This document shows, one piece after another, positions 40,559 to 48,946 of a stretch of DNA of 64,000 nt (its first letter is position 1; the number at the start of each line of letters is the position of its first letter). Below the pieces are notes generated by a model. The model searched no databases, was not told the DNA's origin, and saw only the letters and a program-made list of their open reading frames with translations. Source of the DNA: JAVBNH01 sp031551635 (GTDB taxonomy: Bacteria > Bacillota > Clostridia > Oscillospirales > Acutalibacteraceae). Where the stretch lies: assembly GCA_031551635.1 (NCBI GenBank), contig JAVBNH010000002.1, positions 186,001-250,000 on the forward strand. Reading direction: 5' to 3'. The translations under genes were made by a program, and so were the position numbers.

Positions 40559-41902
40559 TCAGTGAATCAGCGTCTTGCCAAAAATGGCAATCGCGACATT
40601 GAAATAGATGAAAACGGTTGTGATGTCCACAATCGTTGTGATTAGAGGGGACGCCATAAGCGCCGGGTCAGTTTTTAGCTTTTTCGCAAGCATTGGCAGT
40701 ATGCAAGCCATAACAACCGCTGTGACCATAGTGCCTATCATTGAAAGGCTTGTCACCAGTGCGATTCTAACATCATTATATTGAACCATCACTCTGATAA
40801 AATTTACCGCTGCAAGAGCTGTAGAACAAATAAGCCCTATACGGAATTCCTTGAAAACTGCACGGAAAAAGTCCGAAAGGTGAATCTCATCAGTCGCCAT
40901 ACCGCGGATTATCATTGTCGAGGTTTGCGCGCCGCTGTTGCCGCCGCAGCTCATAAGCAGGGGAATGAATGAAACTAGAATGGGCAAGGCGGTGAATGCG
41001 CTCTCGTAATGATTAATAATCAGCGCCGTGAAAACAGAGGAAAACATCAGCACCAGTAGCCAGATTATCCTGTTTTTTGCGTGCTTAAAAACGCTGATTT
41101 TGAAATATGGAACATCGTCGGGTGTAATGGCGTTCATCTTTTCGAAATCCTCGGCGGTCTCCTCTATGATAACGTCAATAGCGTCGTCAACAGTGATAAT
41201 ACCGACAAGCCTGCTTTCGGAATCGACAACCGGAAGAGCAATAAGGTCATATTTGCTGAACTTTTTCGCCACATCCTCCTTGTCCTCATTCGTTCCGGCA
41301 AAAATAAAAGAGGTCTCCATTATTTCACTGACAGAAATGTCATAATCGGCGAGAAGCAGGTCCTTGAGGTCGAGAATACCGATTAGCTTGCGCTTTTCGT
41401 CAAGAACATAGCTCGTGTATATGGTTTCCTTGTCAACGCCCACATTTCTGACCTTTTCGATGCATTCCTTAACCGTCGAAAATGATTTAAAATCGACAAA
41501 TTCATTTGTCATCAAGGCGCCGGCACTGTCCTCGGGATATTTTAAAAATTCGTTGATAAGCTTGCGCTGCTCGGGTGTTGAGGTGCTGAGAATCCGCCTG
41601 ACTATGGTTGCGGGCATTTCAGAAATAAGGTCGACAGTGTCGTCGAGATACATCTCCTCAATGACCTTACTTAGTTCTCTATCGGAAAATAAAGAAACAA
41701 GCCGCACCTGGTCGTCCGGCTCCAAATAAGAAAACACCTCAGCCGCTTCGTCCTTTGACAATAGCCTGAAAACCCGAATCATATAGTGATTTTCGAGCTC
41801 GCTCATTACAAGAGCTATATCAACCGTGTTTGTTTCTAAAAGCAGTTCAAAAAGTGCGTTGTATTTTTTTTCTGCAAGAAGCTCCAGAATTTTTTCCTTC
41901 AT
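40559..41902 (-). CDS. mgtE: Magnesium transporter MgtE, first of a tandem pair
   Basis: 447 residues with the same layout: N-domain, CBS pair (YPEDSAGALMTNEFVDF; LPVVDSESRLVGIITVDDAIDV) and a five-helix pore with LLMSCGGNSGAQTSTMIIRG. In MgtE the N and CBS domains bind Mg2+ and close the pore when Mg2+ is plentiful. The ATG at 41902 has GGAGG upstream. A leader of about 330 bases with a small ORF and several stems precedes it. Confidence 0.94.
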   Translation of the reverse strand: MKEKILELLAEKKYNALFELLLETNTVDIALVMSELENHYMIRVFRLLSKDEAAEVFSYLEPDDQVRLVSLFSDRELSKVIEEMYLDDTVDLISEMPATIVRRILSTSTPEQRKLINEFLKYPEDSAGALMTNEFVDFKSFSTVKECIEKVRNVGVDKETIYTSYVLDEKRKLIGILDLKDLLLADYDISVSEIMETSFIFAGTNEDKEDVAKKFSKYDLIALPVVDSESRLVGIITVDDAIDVIIEETAEDFEKMNAITPDDVPYFKISVFKHAKNRIIWLLVLMFSSVFTALIINHYESAFTALPILVSFIPLLMSCGGNSGAQTSTMIIRGMATDEIHLSDFFRAVFKEFRIGLICSTALAAVNFIRVMVQYNDVRIALVTSLSMIGTMVTAVVMACILPMLAKKLKTDPALMASPLITTIVDITTVFIYFNVAIAIFGKTLIH

Positions 41903-41942
41903 ACCGTTTTTCCTCCAATCTTTTTGGAAATACGGCACAAAT

Positions 41943-42118
41943 ACCCTGTTTTAAAGACACAAGGACTGTTCGGGCGGCAGATTTTAACGCGTAACTACAG
42001 AGTATTCAAAGGCAGGTTGTCTTTAAATACAAAAATGCGTCAAAAACATTTGTCCGAAAAGAATATATTTCAGAGCGTCAGATATTTATAAAGAACGATA
42101 GAAGGATATCCGACGCTT
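41943..42118 (-). promoter_or_regulatory. Structured leader RNA of the mgtE operon
   Basis: Two inverted repeats are visible. AGCGTCGGATAT pairs with ATATCTGACGCT (42107-42118 and 42074-42085, one G-U), starting right after the stop of the small leader ORF. TTTAAAGACA (42018-42027) pairs with TGTCTTTAAA (41951-41960) and encloses about 57 bases. I compared it by eye with the M-box Mg2+ riboswitch and saw no match. It could be an attenuator or an undescribed riboswitch. Confidence 0.5.
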
Positions 42119-42214
42119 TTAATAATGCCGTGCTTTTAAGACCCGGGCATCGGTGCCGAGATTCGCTACTTCGTCCTGAAACGCCGTCATCCATTGAATA
42201 ATCGTTCCTTTCAT
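42119..42214 (-). CDS. Small leader ORF of the mgtE operon
   Basis: 31 codons from ATG 42214, beginning MKGTIIQWMTAF and ending DARVLKARHY, with a stop at 42119. It starts about 16 bases after the expected transcription start, with only a weak AGG upstream. The amino-acid composition looks like real protein, and a 12-bp hairpin begins directly after the stop. This is the arrangement of a leader peptide whose translation controls a downstream stem. The family is not recognised. Confidence 0.5.
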   Translation of the reverse strand: MKGTIIQWMTAFQDEVANLGTDARVLKARHY

Positions 42215-42236
42215 TAAATTTAAAGTACCTGTTTAC

Positions 42237-42265
42237 ATTTTAACCTTCAAATGCGTTTCTGTCAA
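42237..42265 (-). promoter_or_regulatory. Sigma-A promoter of the mgtE operon
   Basis: On the minus strand TTGACA (42265-42260), a 17-base spacer and TAAAAT (42242-42237). Transcription would begin near 42230, about 328 bases before the first mgtE start. Confidence 0.85.
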
Positions 42266-42330
42266 GGACATTCTTTTATAAGTGTTAAAATTTTTTATTT
42301 ATTATTGTGCATTTGTAACAATTGCTGTCC

Positions 42331-43608
42331 CTATGCCTCAGTGATTCCAATAGTTAAAATTCCCAAATTTTTAGCGTATATACTGTCAAATTGTGAAATC
42401 GGCAGCGGGTTTGAACCCCTACCGACCTCGATTGTATAACCGGGGCGGTTGTAATGCTCAATAAACCAGTCCTTGTAACCGGCATTGCCCGAGGCGTATG
42501 GCGTCTGCTCGACAGTGTAGCCGCTTGCGTCACCCATCATATTCGCGATTCTTCTGGAGTTCGGCGGCTCATAATTAGCATATTTCCAGTATATAATCTC
42601 GCCTTGTGTGTGATAAGCAAGAATCAAGGCGAAATCATGATTAAGCGTGAAGTTATGCATTGCCCTGCTTTCACTTTCACTCAGAGGAGCGGAACCGACA
42701 AAATCGCGGGGAGCGGGCGAGGTGAAGCCCTGAGCGTATTTGATTTCCTTAGCCTTTTCCCAACCTGCAGGATACTGAAGATTTAAATCAACACCGTTGA
42801 TATTAGCCTTCCAGCCGCTCGGGAAGGGAATAGAGGGGTATTTTTTTGAGATTGCGAGTGCTTTTTGATAGTTTGTTCCGCTTTTAAGTACACCTGCGAC
42901 AAGGTCAACCCCGTCAGGATTCAACATCGGCACGACATGCAGCGTCGCCATGCTGAAAAGCTCCGAAGCCTTTGTGTTATATACTCTGCCGCCTGTTGAA
43001 TACATATAGGAATAATCCTCAAGATACTTAAGCAGCACAGGTGTTGTAATCCATTCGTTTGCGTGGTGAGCGGCATTGTAGCCGACCTGAGTCGCACCGT
43101 TTCCGATGCTCAAGGACTGTATATTTTTCCCCATGGCGCTTTTGCCGATAACCGAGGATTTCAAAAAAGGATAACGCGCCTTGAGACCGTTTATCATGAA
43201 GTCGTTGAGGTATGAGGTGTATTGAATGTTTGTGATAACAACAGGGAAGGCATAGGGGACTATTAAGGTCTGTCCAATTTTTAAAGAGTTCGCCTCAGCC
43301 TCAGGGTTAGCAGTTGTTATCTGCCGTACACTTGATTTATTATTTGCCGCAATGGAATAAAAAGTGTCGCCCGGCTTAACCTTAACCGTTGTGTAACCCT
43401 GAATATATTTGATTAAGCTGTCCCATGTTCTTTCGTCCGCAATGCCTGTGGGTGGCAATCCGTTCGAATTCTGATAATTAATTAATGCCGCTTTTGTTCT
43501 AGCACCGAAAATACCGTCAGCCGCGCCGGGCGAATATCCGGCGCGAGTCAGTGCCGACTGTAAAAGTTGTACATCTGCTCCTCTGCTGCCTTCTCTTAAA
43601 GTTTCCAT
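42331..43608 (-). CDS. M14 zinc carboxypeptidase with peptidoglycan-binding and LysM domains
   Basis: 425 residues. Residues 1-70 are a PG_binding_1 domain (LREGSRGADVQLLQSAL..GYSPGAADGIFGARTKAALINYQ), 75-118 a LysM domain (KVKPGDTFYSIAANN..KIGQTLIVPY), and the rest a peptidase M14 domain with the zinc ligands in HHANEWITT and the catalytic glutamate in GYTIEVGRGSNP. This is the layout of gamma-D-glutamyl-L-diamino acid endopeptidase I, which trims peptidoglycan peptides, often in spores. No signal peptide is present, also as in that enzyme. AGGAG precedes the ATG. Confidence 0.92.
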   Translation of the reverse strand: METLREGSRGADVQLLQSALTRAGYSPGAADGIFGARTKAALINYQNSNGLPPTGIADERTWDSLIKYIQGYTTVKVKPGDTFYSIAANNKSSVRQITTANPEAEANSLKIGQTLIVPYAFPVVITNIQYTSYLNDFMINGLKARYPFLKSSVIGKSAMGKNIQSLSIGNGATQVGYNAAHHANEWITTPVLLKYLEDYSYMYSTGGRVYNTKASELFSMATLHVVPMLNPDGVDLVAGVLKSGTNYQKALAISKKYPSIPFPSGWKANINGVDLNLQYPAGWEKAKEIKYAQGFTSPAPRDFVGSAPLSESESRAMHNFTLNHDFALILAYHTQGEIIYWKYANYEPPNSRRIANMMGDASGYTVEQTPYASGNAGYKDWFIEHYNRPGYTIEVGRGSNPLPISQFDSIYAKNLGILTIGITEA

Positions 43609-43695
43609 AATTTCACTCCTATATATTTACTGTTAATAAAATATATGCTGCGGTTGAAAAAATGCTATTATAATATTGATTTTTTTCGAATCCTA

Positions 43696-43724
43696 TTGAA
43701 AAACTATGCTTTTTAGAGTAGAAT
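43696..43724 (+). promoter_or_regulatory. Sigma-A promoter of the phosphatase-rimI/tsaD operon
   Basis: TTGAAA (43696-43701), 17-base spacer, TAGAAT (43719-43724). Confidence 0.8.
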
Positions 43725-43781
43725 GTCTTTGCTTTTAGTTTAATTTTCTTAGTCTATTTTTAATGCAGTATCAGGTGCTAT

Positions 43782-44627
43782 ATGAAAATAATGTTTATTT
43801 GTACAGGAAACACTTGCCGAAGTCCTATGGCGCAGGGGCTTTTTAAGAAATATCTTGCTGACAGGGGAATAGACGGCATCGAGGTCGAAAGCGCGGGAAT
43901 CGGATGTTTCGCGGGTGACGCGGTCAATGAAAATGCTGTAGCAGCGGCGAAGGAATACGGTGTTGATATTTCATCACACAGATCGCGGGTGCTCAACGAT
44001 TATGACTTTTCGCAGACTGATTATTTTTTTTGTATGACCGCCAGGCATGCTGCATACTTGGAACGGTTTGTTCCCCGTGAAAAAATATATAACCCTGTGG
44101 AAATTGAAGACCCCTATGGGTTTGATTTGAGCGTTTACCGGGATTGCGCCGCGCAAATTTATGCTCTTTTTGATGCTTTTCTTTTGAAAATCAAAGGTGT
44201 TTCGATAAAAAAAATCACCGCTTCGGATATATCTCTAATCAGTGCGCTAGAAAAGGAATGTTTTTCTCTCCCTTGGAATGAAACAAGCGTTCAAGAGCTT
44301 TTTGATAAAGACTCAAGCTGCTCTTATACAGCGAGGGTTAATGACGAATTTGCGGGATATATTCTTGCGGAAAACATCTGCGGCGACATTAATCTGTACC
44401 GTGTTTCTGTTAAAAATGAATTCAGGCGTTTGGGTATAGGCACGGCACTAATCGACAGGCTTCGCTCGCAATCGGCTGATATGATTTCGCTGGAGGTCAG
44501 GAAGTCCAACATGAACGCTATCAGCCTTTATAAAAAGCTCGGCTTCACTATTGAAGGCGAGCGAAAGGATTTTTATGAGCAACCGGTTGAGGATGCATAT
44601 GTAATGATTCTGCATTTTACAAAATGA
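43782..44627 (+). CDS. Fusion of low-molecular-weight phosphatase and RimI acetyltransferase
   Basis: 281 residues. Residues 1-140 are a low-molecular-weight protein phosphatase (tyrosine or arginine) with the P-loop CTGNTCRSP and the general-acid aspartate in IEDPYG. Residues about 145-281 are a GNAT domain with the acetyl-CoA motif RRLGIGTALIDRL and SNMNAISLYKKLGF, as in RimI, which acetylates ribosomal protein S18. Each is normally a separate protein. The gene leads directly into tsaD, the usual neighbour of rimI; tsaB is not here. Confidence 0.88.
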   Translation: MKIMFICTGNTCRSPMAQGLFKKYLADRGIDGIEVESAGIGCFAGDAVNENAVAAAKEYGVDISSHRSRVLNDYDFSQTDYFFCMTARHAAYLERFVPREKIYNPVEIEDPYGFDLSVYRDCAAQIYALFDAFLLKIKGVSIKKITASDISLISALEKECFSLPWNETSVQELFDKDSSCSYTARVNDEFAGYILAENICGDINLYRVSVKNEFRRLGIGTALIDRLRSQSADMISLEVRKSNMNAISLYKKLGFTIEGERKDFYEQPVEDAYVMILHFTK

Positions 44628-44641
44628 TATGGGGAATAAAT

Positions 44642-45643
44642 ATGAAGATATTATCAATTGAGACCTCCTGCGACGAGACCGCAGCGGCTGTTGTTGAGGA
44701 CGGCAGGCGAGTGCTCTCGAGCGTTATAGCTTCCCAGATTGAAGAGCATAAACGGTTCGGCGGGGTCGTGCCTGAAATCGCTTCGCGCATGCATGCGGAG
44801 TCGATTTCATCAGTCGCGGAAATTGCGCTGCGTAAGGCTTTTTTGAATGTATCTGATTTGGACGCTGTCGCGGTTACCTATGCGCCCGGACTTATCGGAG
44901 CTTTATTAGTCGGGGTTAACTACGCGAAAGCTTTCAGCTATGCCAGCGGTTTACCTTTGATTCCGGTTCACCATTTGCGTGCGCATATCGCGGCGAATTA
45001 TCTTGAATACCCGTCACTTGAGCCGCCCTTTTTAGCTCTCGTTGTGTCCGGAGGTCATTCGCACATTGTTCATGTTAAGTCTTACACAGAGTTTTCAGTT
45101 TTGGGCAGAACCGCTGACGACGCGGCTGGCGAAGCTCTCGACAAGGCTGCGAGGGCGATGGGGCTTGAATATCCCGGCGGCGCGAACCTTGATAAGCTGT
45201 CAATCGGCGGCGACGCAAAAGCCTTCACCTTCCCTCAGCCAAAGGTTGAAAACAGACCTCTTGATTTCAGCTTTTCAGGCATGAAAACCGCTGTGCTGAA
45301 CACCTTAAATAAGGCGGGGCAAAAGGGTGAGACTGTTGAAATAAAAGACCTCGGAGCTTCTTTTATTTCCGCTGTGGTAAAATGCTTGTGTGATAACCTG
45401 ATGAAGGCGGCGGATGAATACGGCATAAAAAAAATCGTGCTTGCCGGAGGAGTTTCGGCAAATACGGTTTTAAGAGCTAAGGTTGAGGATTTATGTAAAA
45501 AAAGAGGTTACGAGCTATTTTTACCGCCGCTTAAGCTTTGCGGTGATAACGCGGCTATGGTCGGAGCGCAGGGTTATTATGAATTTCTCAGCGGCAATAC
45601 CGCCGGAATAGACCTGAACGCGTATGCGACAATGGAAATTTAA
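44642..45643 (+). CDS. tsaD: tRNA threonylcarbamoyladenosine synthase subunit TsaD
   Basis: 333 residues, full length. ILSIETSCDETAAAVV, the metal-binding pair in HHLRAH (about residue 110), VVSGGHSHI, and the closing GGVSANTVLR and GDNAAMVGAQGYY are the ASKHA/TsaD marks. It transfers the threonylcarbamoyl group to A37 of ANN-decoding tRNAs together with TsaB and TsaE. ATG 44642 with GGGG 7 bases ahead is preferred to ATG 44624, which overlaps the previous stop. Confidence 0.96.
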   Translation: MKILSIETSCDETAAAVVEDGRRVLSSVIASQIEEHKRFGGVVPEIASRMHAESISSVAEIALRKAFLNVSDLDAVAVTYAPGLIGALLVGVNYAKAFSYASGLPLIPVHHLRAHIAANYLEYPSLEPPFLALVVSGGHSHIVHVKSYTEFSVLGRTADDAAGEALDKAARAMGLEYPGGANLDKLSIGGDAKAFTFPQPKVENRPLDFSFSGMKTAVLNTLNKAGQKGETVEIKDLGASFISAVVKCLCDNLMKAADEYGIKKIVLAGGVSANTVLRAKVEDLCKKRGYELFLPPLKLCGDNAAMVGAQGYYEFLSGNTAGIDLNAYATMEI

Positions 45644-45677
45644 CTTTAAAAAATTCTATATATCATATTGAAGCCAA

Positions 45678-45708
45678 TAAAAAAAGCTCGGTTCATCCGA
45701 GCTTTTTT
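45678..45708 (+). terminator. Terminator of the tsaD operon
   Basis: AAAAAAAGCTCGG-TTCAT-CCGAGCTTTTTT is a textbook stem and T-run that works in both directions. Confidence 0.95.
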
Positions 45709-45784
45709 ATCAGTGATTTGTATTAGTATTAAAATAAAAACTAAAATAATCTAAGATATAACAAAATTAAAATGGATTACAAGG

Positions 45785-45826
45785 ATAACTCCTACGCCCT
45801 AACTCCTACCTCCTTTTTCAGCCTAG
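45785..45826 (+). repeat. Heptamer array at the 3' end of the dockerin-protein gene
   Basis: ATAACTC, CTACGCC, CTAACTC, CTACCTC, CTTTTTC, AGCCTAG; read on the minus strand these are GAGTTAG-type units as at 17821 and 19344. The array abuts the TGA stop of the convergent gene on the minus strand. Confidence 0.75.
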
Positions 45827-47098
45827 GCTGCTAACAAGAAGAGTCTTAGCGGTATAATCAGAAAAATCAGGCAGCCATGAGGAGGTTTTTATTATGCCGC
45901 CGGAAGCGCATAGAATTGCTCTCGCGTCCTTTGCTGTATAGTTTGAATCCCTGTCGACGTCTAGCGCGAAATAGTTATAGGTGTCAAGATTCTCGAGCAA
46001 GGCGGACGCTCTGAGCGCAATTCTCGCGTCAACCGCGGTCAACTGACCGTTACTGTCCAGATCCCCCAGTAAAACATAGGTATAATTTCTTGAGGAATCA
46101 TTAAAATTAAGTTTTATACCTGTCGTCAGAATCGCGGCTGGTGTAAGTGAGTTGCCTGTCGATTTCTGGGAAGCTTTAACCGTTATTCCGCTGAAAAACT
46201 CGCTGAGGTCAGCAACAGTCAGCTTCTCATTCATTGAAAAAATAATGTTCAGGTCTGATTCTTCAGTCAGCGTAGAGGTTGTGAAAAATTTTATTTCTTT
46301 GTTGCCGTTATCGCTTTCGCTTTTCCATACGGCATATAATACCGTGTCGCTGTTAAGCTCGAAGCTTGAAGCGATGCCGTATTCCGGCTCGACAGCGGCA
46401 GGGTCTCTTGACCAGCCTGCAAAGTCATAGCCGACTCTTGTGGGTTCTGAATCGGTAAGTGTCAGATTTTTTCCGAAGATTTTAGTTTGCGCTTTGGGTG
46501 CGTATGAGCCGCCGTTAGCGCTGAATTCTATTTTGTATTTCGGCAAATCATCAAGCGCGAAGGGCGCGACAGCAACATATGTAAGGGTTTTCGCAATCTG
46601 CTGCTTGGTGAGATGTTTATCCCAGACAATCTTGCAATGCCCCTCCTCACCGTTGCATTCGACATATCTGACATCGTTGCCATTGACTTCAAGAACAAAA
46701 ATCGCGTGACCGTTATTCCAAAAACGAATAATATCACCTGATTTCAGATTGTCGAGATTAGTGACCCTGGGTCTCGAGCAATAATCCTCTTTCTCATAGA
46801 AGTCATATGCCAGCTTCATTGCGAAGCCCTGACACTGAACACCCCTGCAGCCGTTGATGTTGAAAATGTTGCAATAGCAAACAAGCCCGAGCGAAAAACA
46901 GAGAACTTCATGATCGCAGGGTGTACTTGTTACCATATCGACATTATTTGTGCTGCCGATATGGTTCCAGTATTTCCCATGAGGGAATTTTTGCCTTAAT
47001 TGTTCAATGCTTAGACTCTCAGCCCCTGCGCTGATAAAAACAGAAGGAATCAAAAGTAATAATGATAAAATAATTACCGGTATTTTTAACTTCCTCAC
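45818..47098 (-). CDS. Secreted dockerin protein with amidase-like and InlB-like domains
   Basis: 426 residues. A signal peptide (LKIPVIILSLLLLIPSVFISAGA) is followed by an NlpC/CHAP-like papain-fold domain (candidate Cys in GVQCQGFAMKLAYDFY, His in NGHAIFVLEV), an InlB/Listeria-Bacteroides repeat (FSANGGSY ... GYDFAGWSRDP ... LYAVWK) and a type I dockerin with duplicated calcium loops (GDLDSNGQLTAVDARIALR and LDVDRDSNYTAKDARAIL). The dockerin would plug it into a cohesin scaffold on the cell surface. The amidase-like role is inferred. Confidence 0.85.
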   Translation of the reverse strand: MRKLKIPVIILSLLLLIPSVFISAGAESLSIEQLRQKFPHGKYWNHIGSTNNVDMVTSTPCDHEVLCFSLGLVCYCNIFNINGCRGVQCQGFAMKLAYDFYEKEDYCSRPRVTNLDNLKSGDIIRFWNNGHAIFVLEVNGNDVRYVECNGEEGHCKIVWDKHLTKQQIAKTLTYVAVAPFALDDLPKYKIEFSANGGSYAPKAQTKIFGKNLTLTDSEPTRVGYDFAGWSRDPAAVEPEYGIASSFELNSDTVLYAVWKSESDNGNKEIKFFTTSTLTEESDLNIIFSMNEKLTVADLSEFFSGITVKASQKSTGNSLTPAAILTTGIKLNFNDSSRNYTYVLLGDLDSNGQLTAVDARIALRASALLENLDTYNYFALDVDRDSNYTAKDARAILCASGGIIKTSSWLPDFSDYTAKTLLVSSLG

Positions 47099-47149
47099 AC
47101 AATACCTCTTTCAAAATAAAATTCATAAAAATATGAAAACTGAATCCAT

Positions 47150-47602
47150 TCAACTGTCAACCGAAACAGTTCCGTCCTCGCTGACAGAAATCTGCATGCC
47201 GTCCTTGACATATTCGAGGAATTCCTCGCCGAGATTGTCAACAGCGATAATCGAATTGTCCGACCAGACGTCGGAGAGAATAACTCCGGCGGCTGCGAGG
47301 GAGTCGATGCGCTCGCTGAAAAGCATTGCCGCGGGTGCGAAGCCGATGGAAGCAATAGTATACAAGACCATTCCGCCTGTTGTCGAGCCGATTGTTTTCG
47401 GAAGGCAAAGCGCCATTCCGTCAATTCTCTTATTATAAATATCCGAATTGTTCTGATCGCCGCAAATAACCTCCGTGGCGTTTCTTTTCATCGCGCTTTT
47501 CTGGAAGGTCGCGAGGGTATTGACACCCTGACGGGATACAACAGCCTTAGCTGTGACTGCTCCCGCTATAATACTTCTGCCTTTAAAAACTCTTGTTGCC
47601 AC
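47150..47602 (-). CDS. Aconitase X small (swivel) subunit
   Basis: 150 residues of the DUF126/AcnX swivel family: GRSIIAGAVTAKAVVS near the start, the active-site serine segment and LPKTIGSTTGGMVLYTI. It pairs with the large subunit encoded directly upstream; GTG 47602 comes one base after that gene's stop, with AAAGGA 10 bases ahead (GTG 47611 would be too close to it). AcnX enzymes dehydrate cis-3-hydroxy-L-proline or phosphomevalonate. Confidence 0.88.
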   Translation of the reverse strand: MATRVFKGRSIIAGAVTAKAVVSRQGVNTLATFQKSAMKRNATEVICGDQNNSDIYNKRIDGMALCLPKTIGSTTGGMVLYTIASIGFAPAAMLFSERIDSLAAAGVILSDVWSDNSIIAVDNLGEEFLEYVKDGMQISVSEDGTVSVDS

Positions 47603-47603
47603 C

Positions 47604-48896
47604 TCAAACACTTCCTTTCACTGCGATTGCGCAAATCTCGTCGTCGGTATAATAACGCGCCGAGGTATAGGTTCGGAGCTTGTTGGAATTGGTTATGACA
47701 GGTTTATGTGAGCAAAGTGGATTGTTCATATACATTAGCGGGCAGATATTTGTAAAATTAATGCCGTAGGACTTGAGGGTATAATACTCCTTAGAGTGTG
47801 TAAGCTCAAAGGCTTCAAGGACATCGGGCGCGACAGAAAGAATAGTTAAAAGCGCGACCTTTTTCTTGCCCTGCTTTTTGATTTCCGACTCGAAACGTGA
47901 GCACCACTCAAGCAGCTGACTCATCGAGAGATGCGGGCAGCCGATAAAACAGCGGTCCGGTTTTGCGTTTTTATCCTTCCAGATAACGGGATAGTTTTTA
48001 TAAACCCTCGCAAGCTCTGCGTCGTCAATCACATAGGTTCGGGCGTTTTCGTCTATTAGCTTCTCACCAAGTTCCTTTGCCTCCGGCGTAAGGTTTTCGA
48101 TATGGTAAAGCCCGACTGCGCCGTTTGAAGCAGTCGCCGCGCCGAAATCCTTAAGATAGCTCTCTGAAACCTCGTTCAGTTCATTTCCGATAAATTTATC
48201 AAGACCTTTGACATAGGGAACGTCCTCCATGACCTTCAGACCTATCGCACTGCCGAGAATTTGAGCCTCCGGCTTTTTTGTTGTCTTAACCTCGATTATC
48301 CACTTCGCTTTTCTGCCCTCGTCAGTAAGCAGGTCAAAGCGCGGAACCTTTCCGAGCACCTGCCCGAAAAGCTCGATTATACCCGAGTTTCTGTTGCATC
48401 TCGCCCCGAGAACGGAATTCGCGAAAACGACAGCCGAGGATTCAGCCCAGGAGAGTATGTCGCCCTTTTTCGGTCTGTTTGCGACCTCGCTGAGATAACA
48501 GGTGCAGGTGAAGGAATTTTTGTTTCGCAGTCCGACCTTGCTGAGCTGCTCCTCATAAGGTGTTTGTGCGCCGTACATCATCTTGTTGAAAATCAATTTT
48601 TGCAAAAAATTTGACGGGACATTGTCGAAGTCAATAGGACGCGGGTCAACAGTAAACGGACGCTGCGCCTTGAGCCCCGATTCAATGAGCTCATCCATGA
48701 TTCTGAAAACCGGCTTCAGTACAGAAAGCCCGAAGCTCGTTACCAAATGCCCGTCACCAGTGACAGGTACAAAGCAGTCTGCGCCGAAAGCGTCGCCGTA
48801 AAGCACAAGAGTTTTAATTACCTTTGCGAGAGTATCGCCTTTTTCGCCGTTTAATATGGCGAGTTCCTCATCGGTCAGTTTCATTTTATAGTTCAC
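47604..48896 (-). CDS. Aconitase X catalytic (large) subunit
   Basis: 430 residues of the DUF521/AcnX family. Candidate Fe-S cysteines lie in FTCTCYLSE, LGARCNRNSG and RCFIGCPHLS, and SWAESSAVVFANSVLG is the family signature. In bacteria the two-subunit form is mostly cis-3-hydroxy-L-proline dehydratase, while archaeal relatives act on phosphomevalonate. No mevalonate genes are seen here, which favours the amino-acid role. GTG 48896 with AAAGGA 10 bases ahead is the likeliest start. Confidence 0.9.
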   Translation of the reverse strand: MNYKMKLTDEELAILNGEKGDTLAKVIKTLVLYGDAFGADCFVPVTGDGHLVTSFGLSVLKPVFRIMDELIESGLKAQRPFTVDPRPIDFDNVPSNFLQKLIFNKMMYGAQTPYEEQLSKVGLRNKNSFTCTCYLSEVANRPKKGDILSWAESSAVVFANSVLGARCNRNSGIIELFGQVLGKVPRFDLLTDEGRKAKWIIEVKTTKKPEAQILGSAIGLKVMEDVPYVKGLDKFIGNELNEVSESYLKDFGAATASNGAVGLYHIENLTPEAKELGEKLIDENARTYVIDDAELARVYKNYPVIWKDKNAKPDRCFIGCPHLSMSQLLEWCSRFESEIKKQGKKKVALLTILSVAPDVLEAFELTHSKEYYTLKSYGINFTNICPLMYMNNPLCSHKPVITNSNKLRTYTSARYYTDDEICAIAVKGSV

Positions 48897-48946
48897 TGTA
48901 TGATCATTCCTTTCATTAAACAGGAAGATTTTGTGTCCTGATATTA

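Noticed and set aside
41903..42236. M-box magnesium riboswitch before mgtE
   Set aside because: The conserved M-box segments were not found on the minus strand, although other stems are present.
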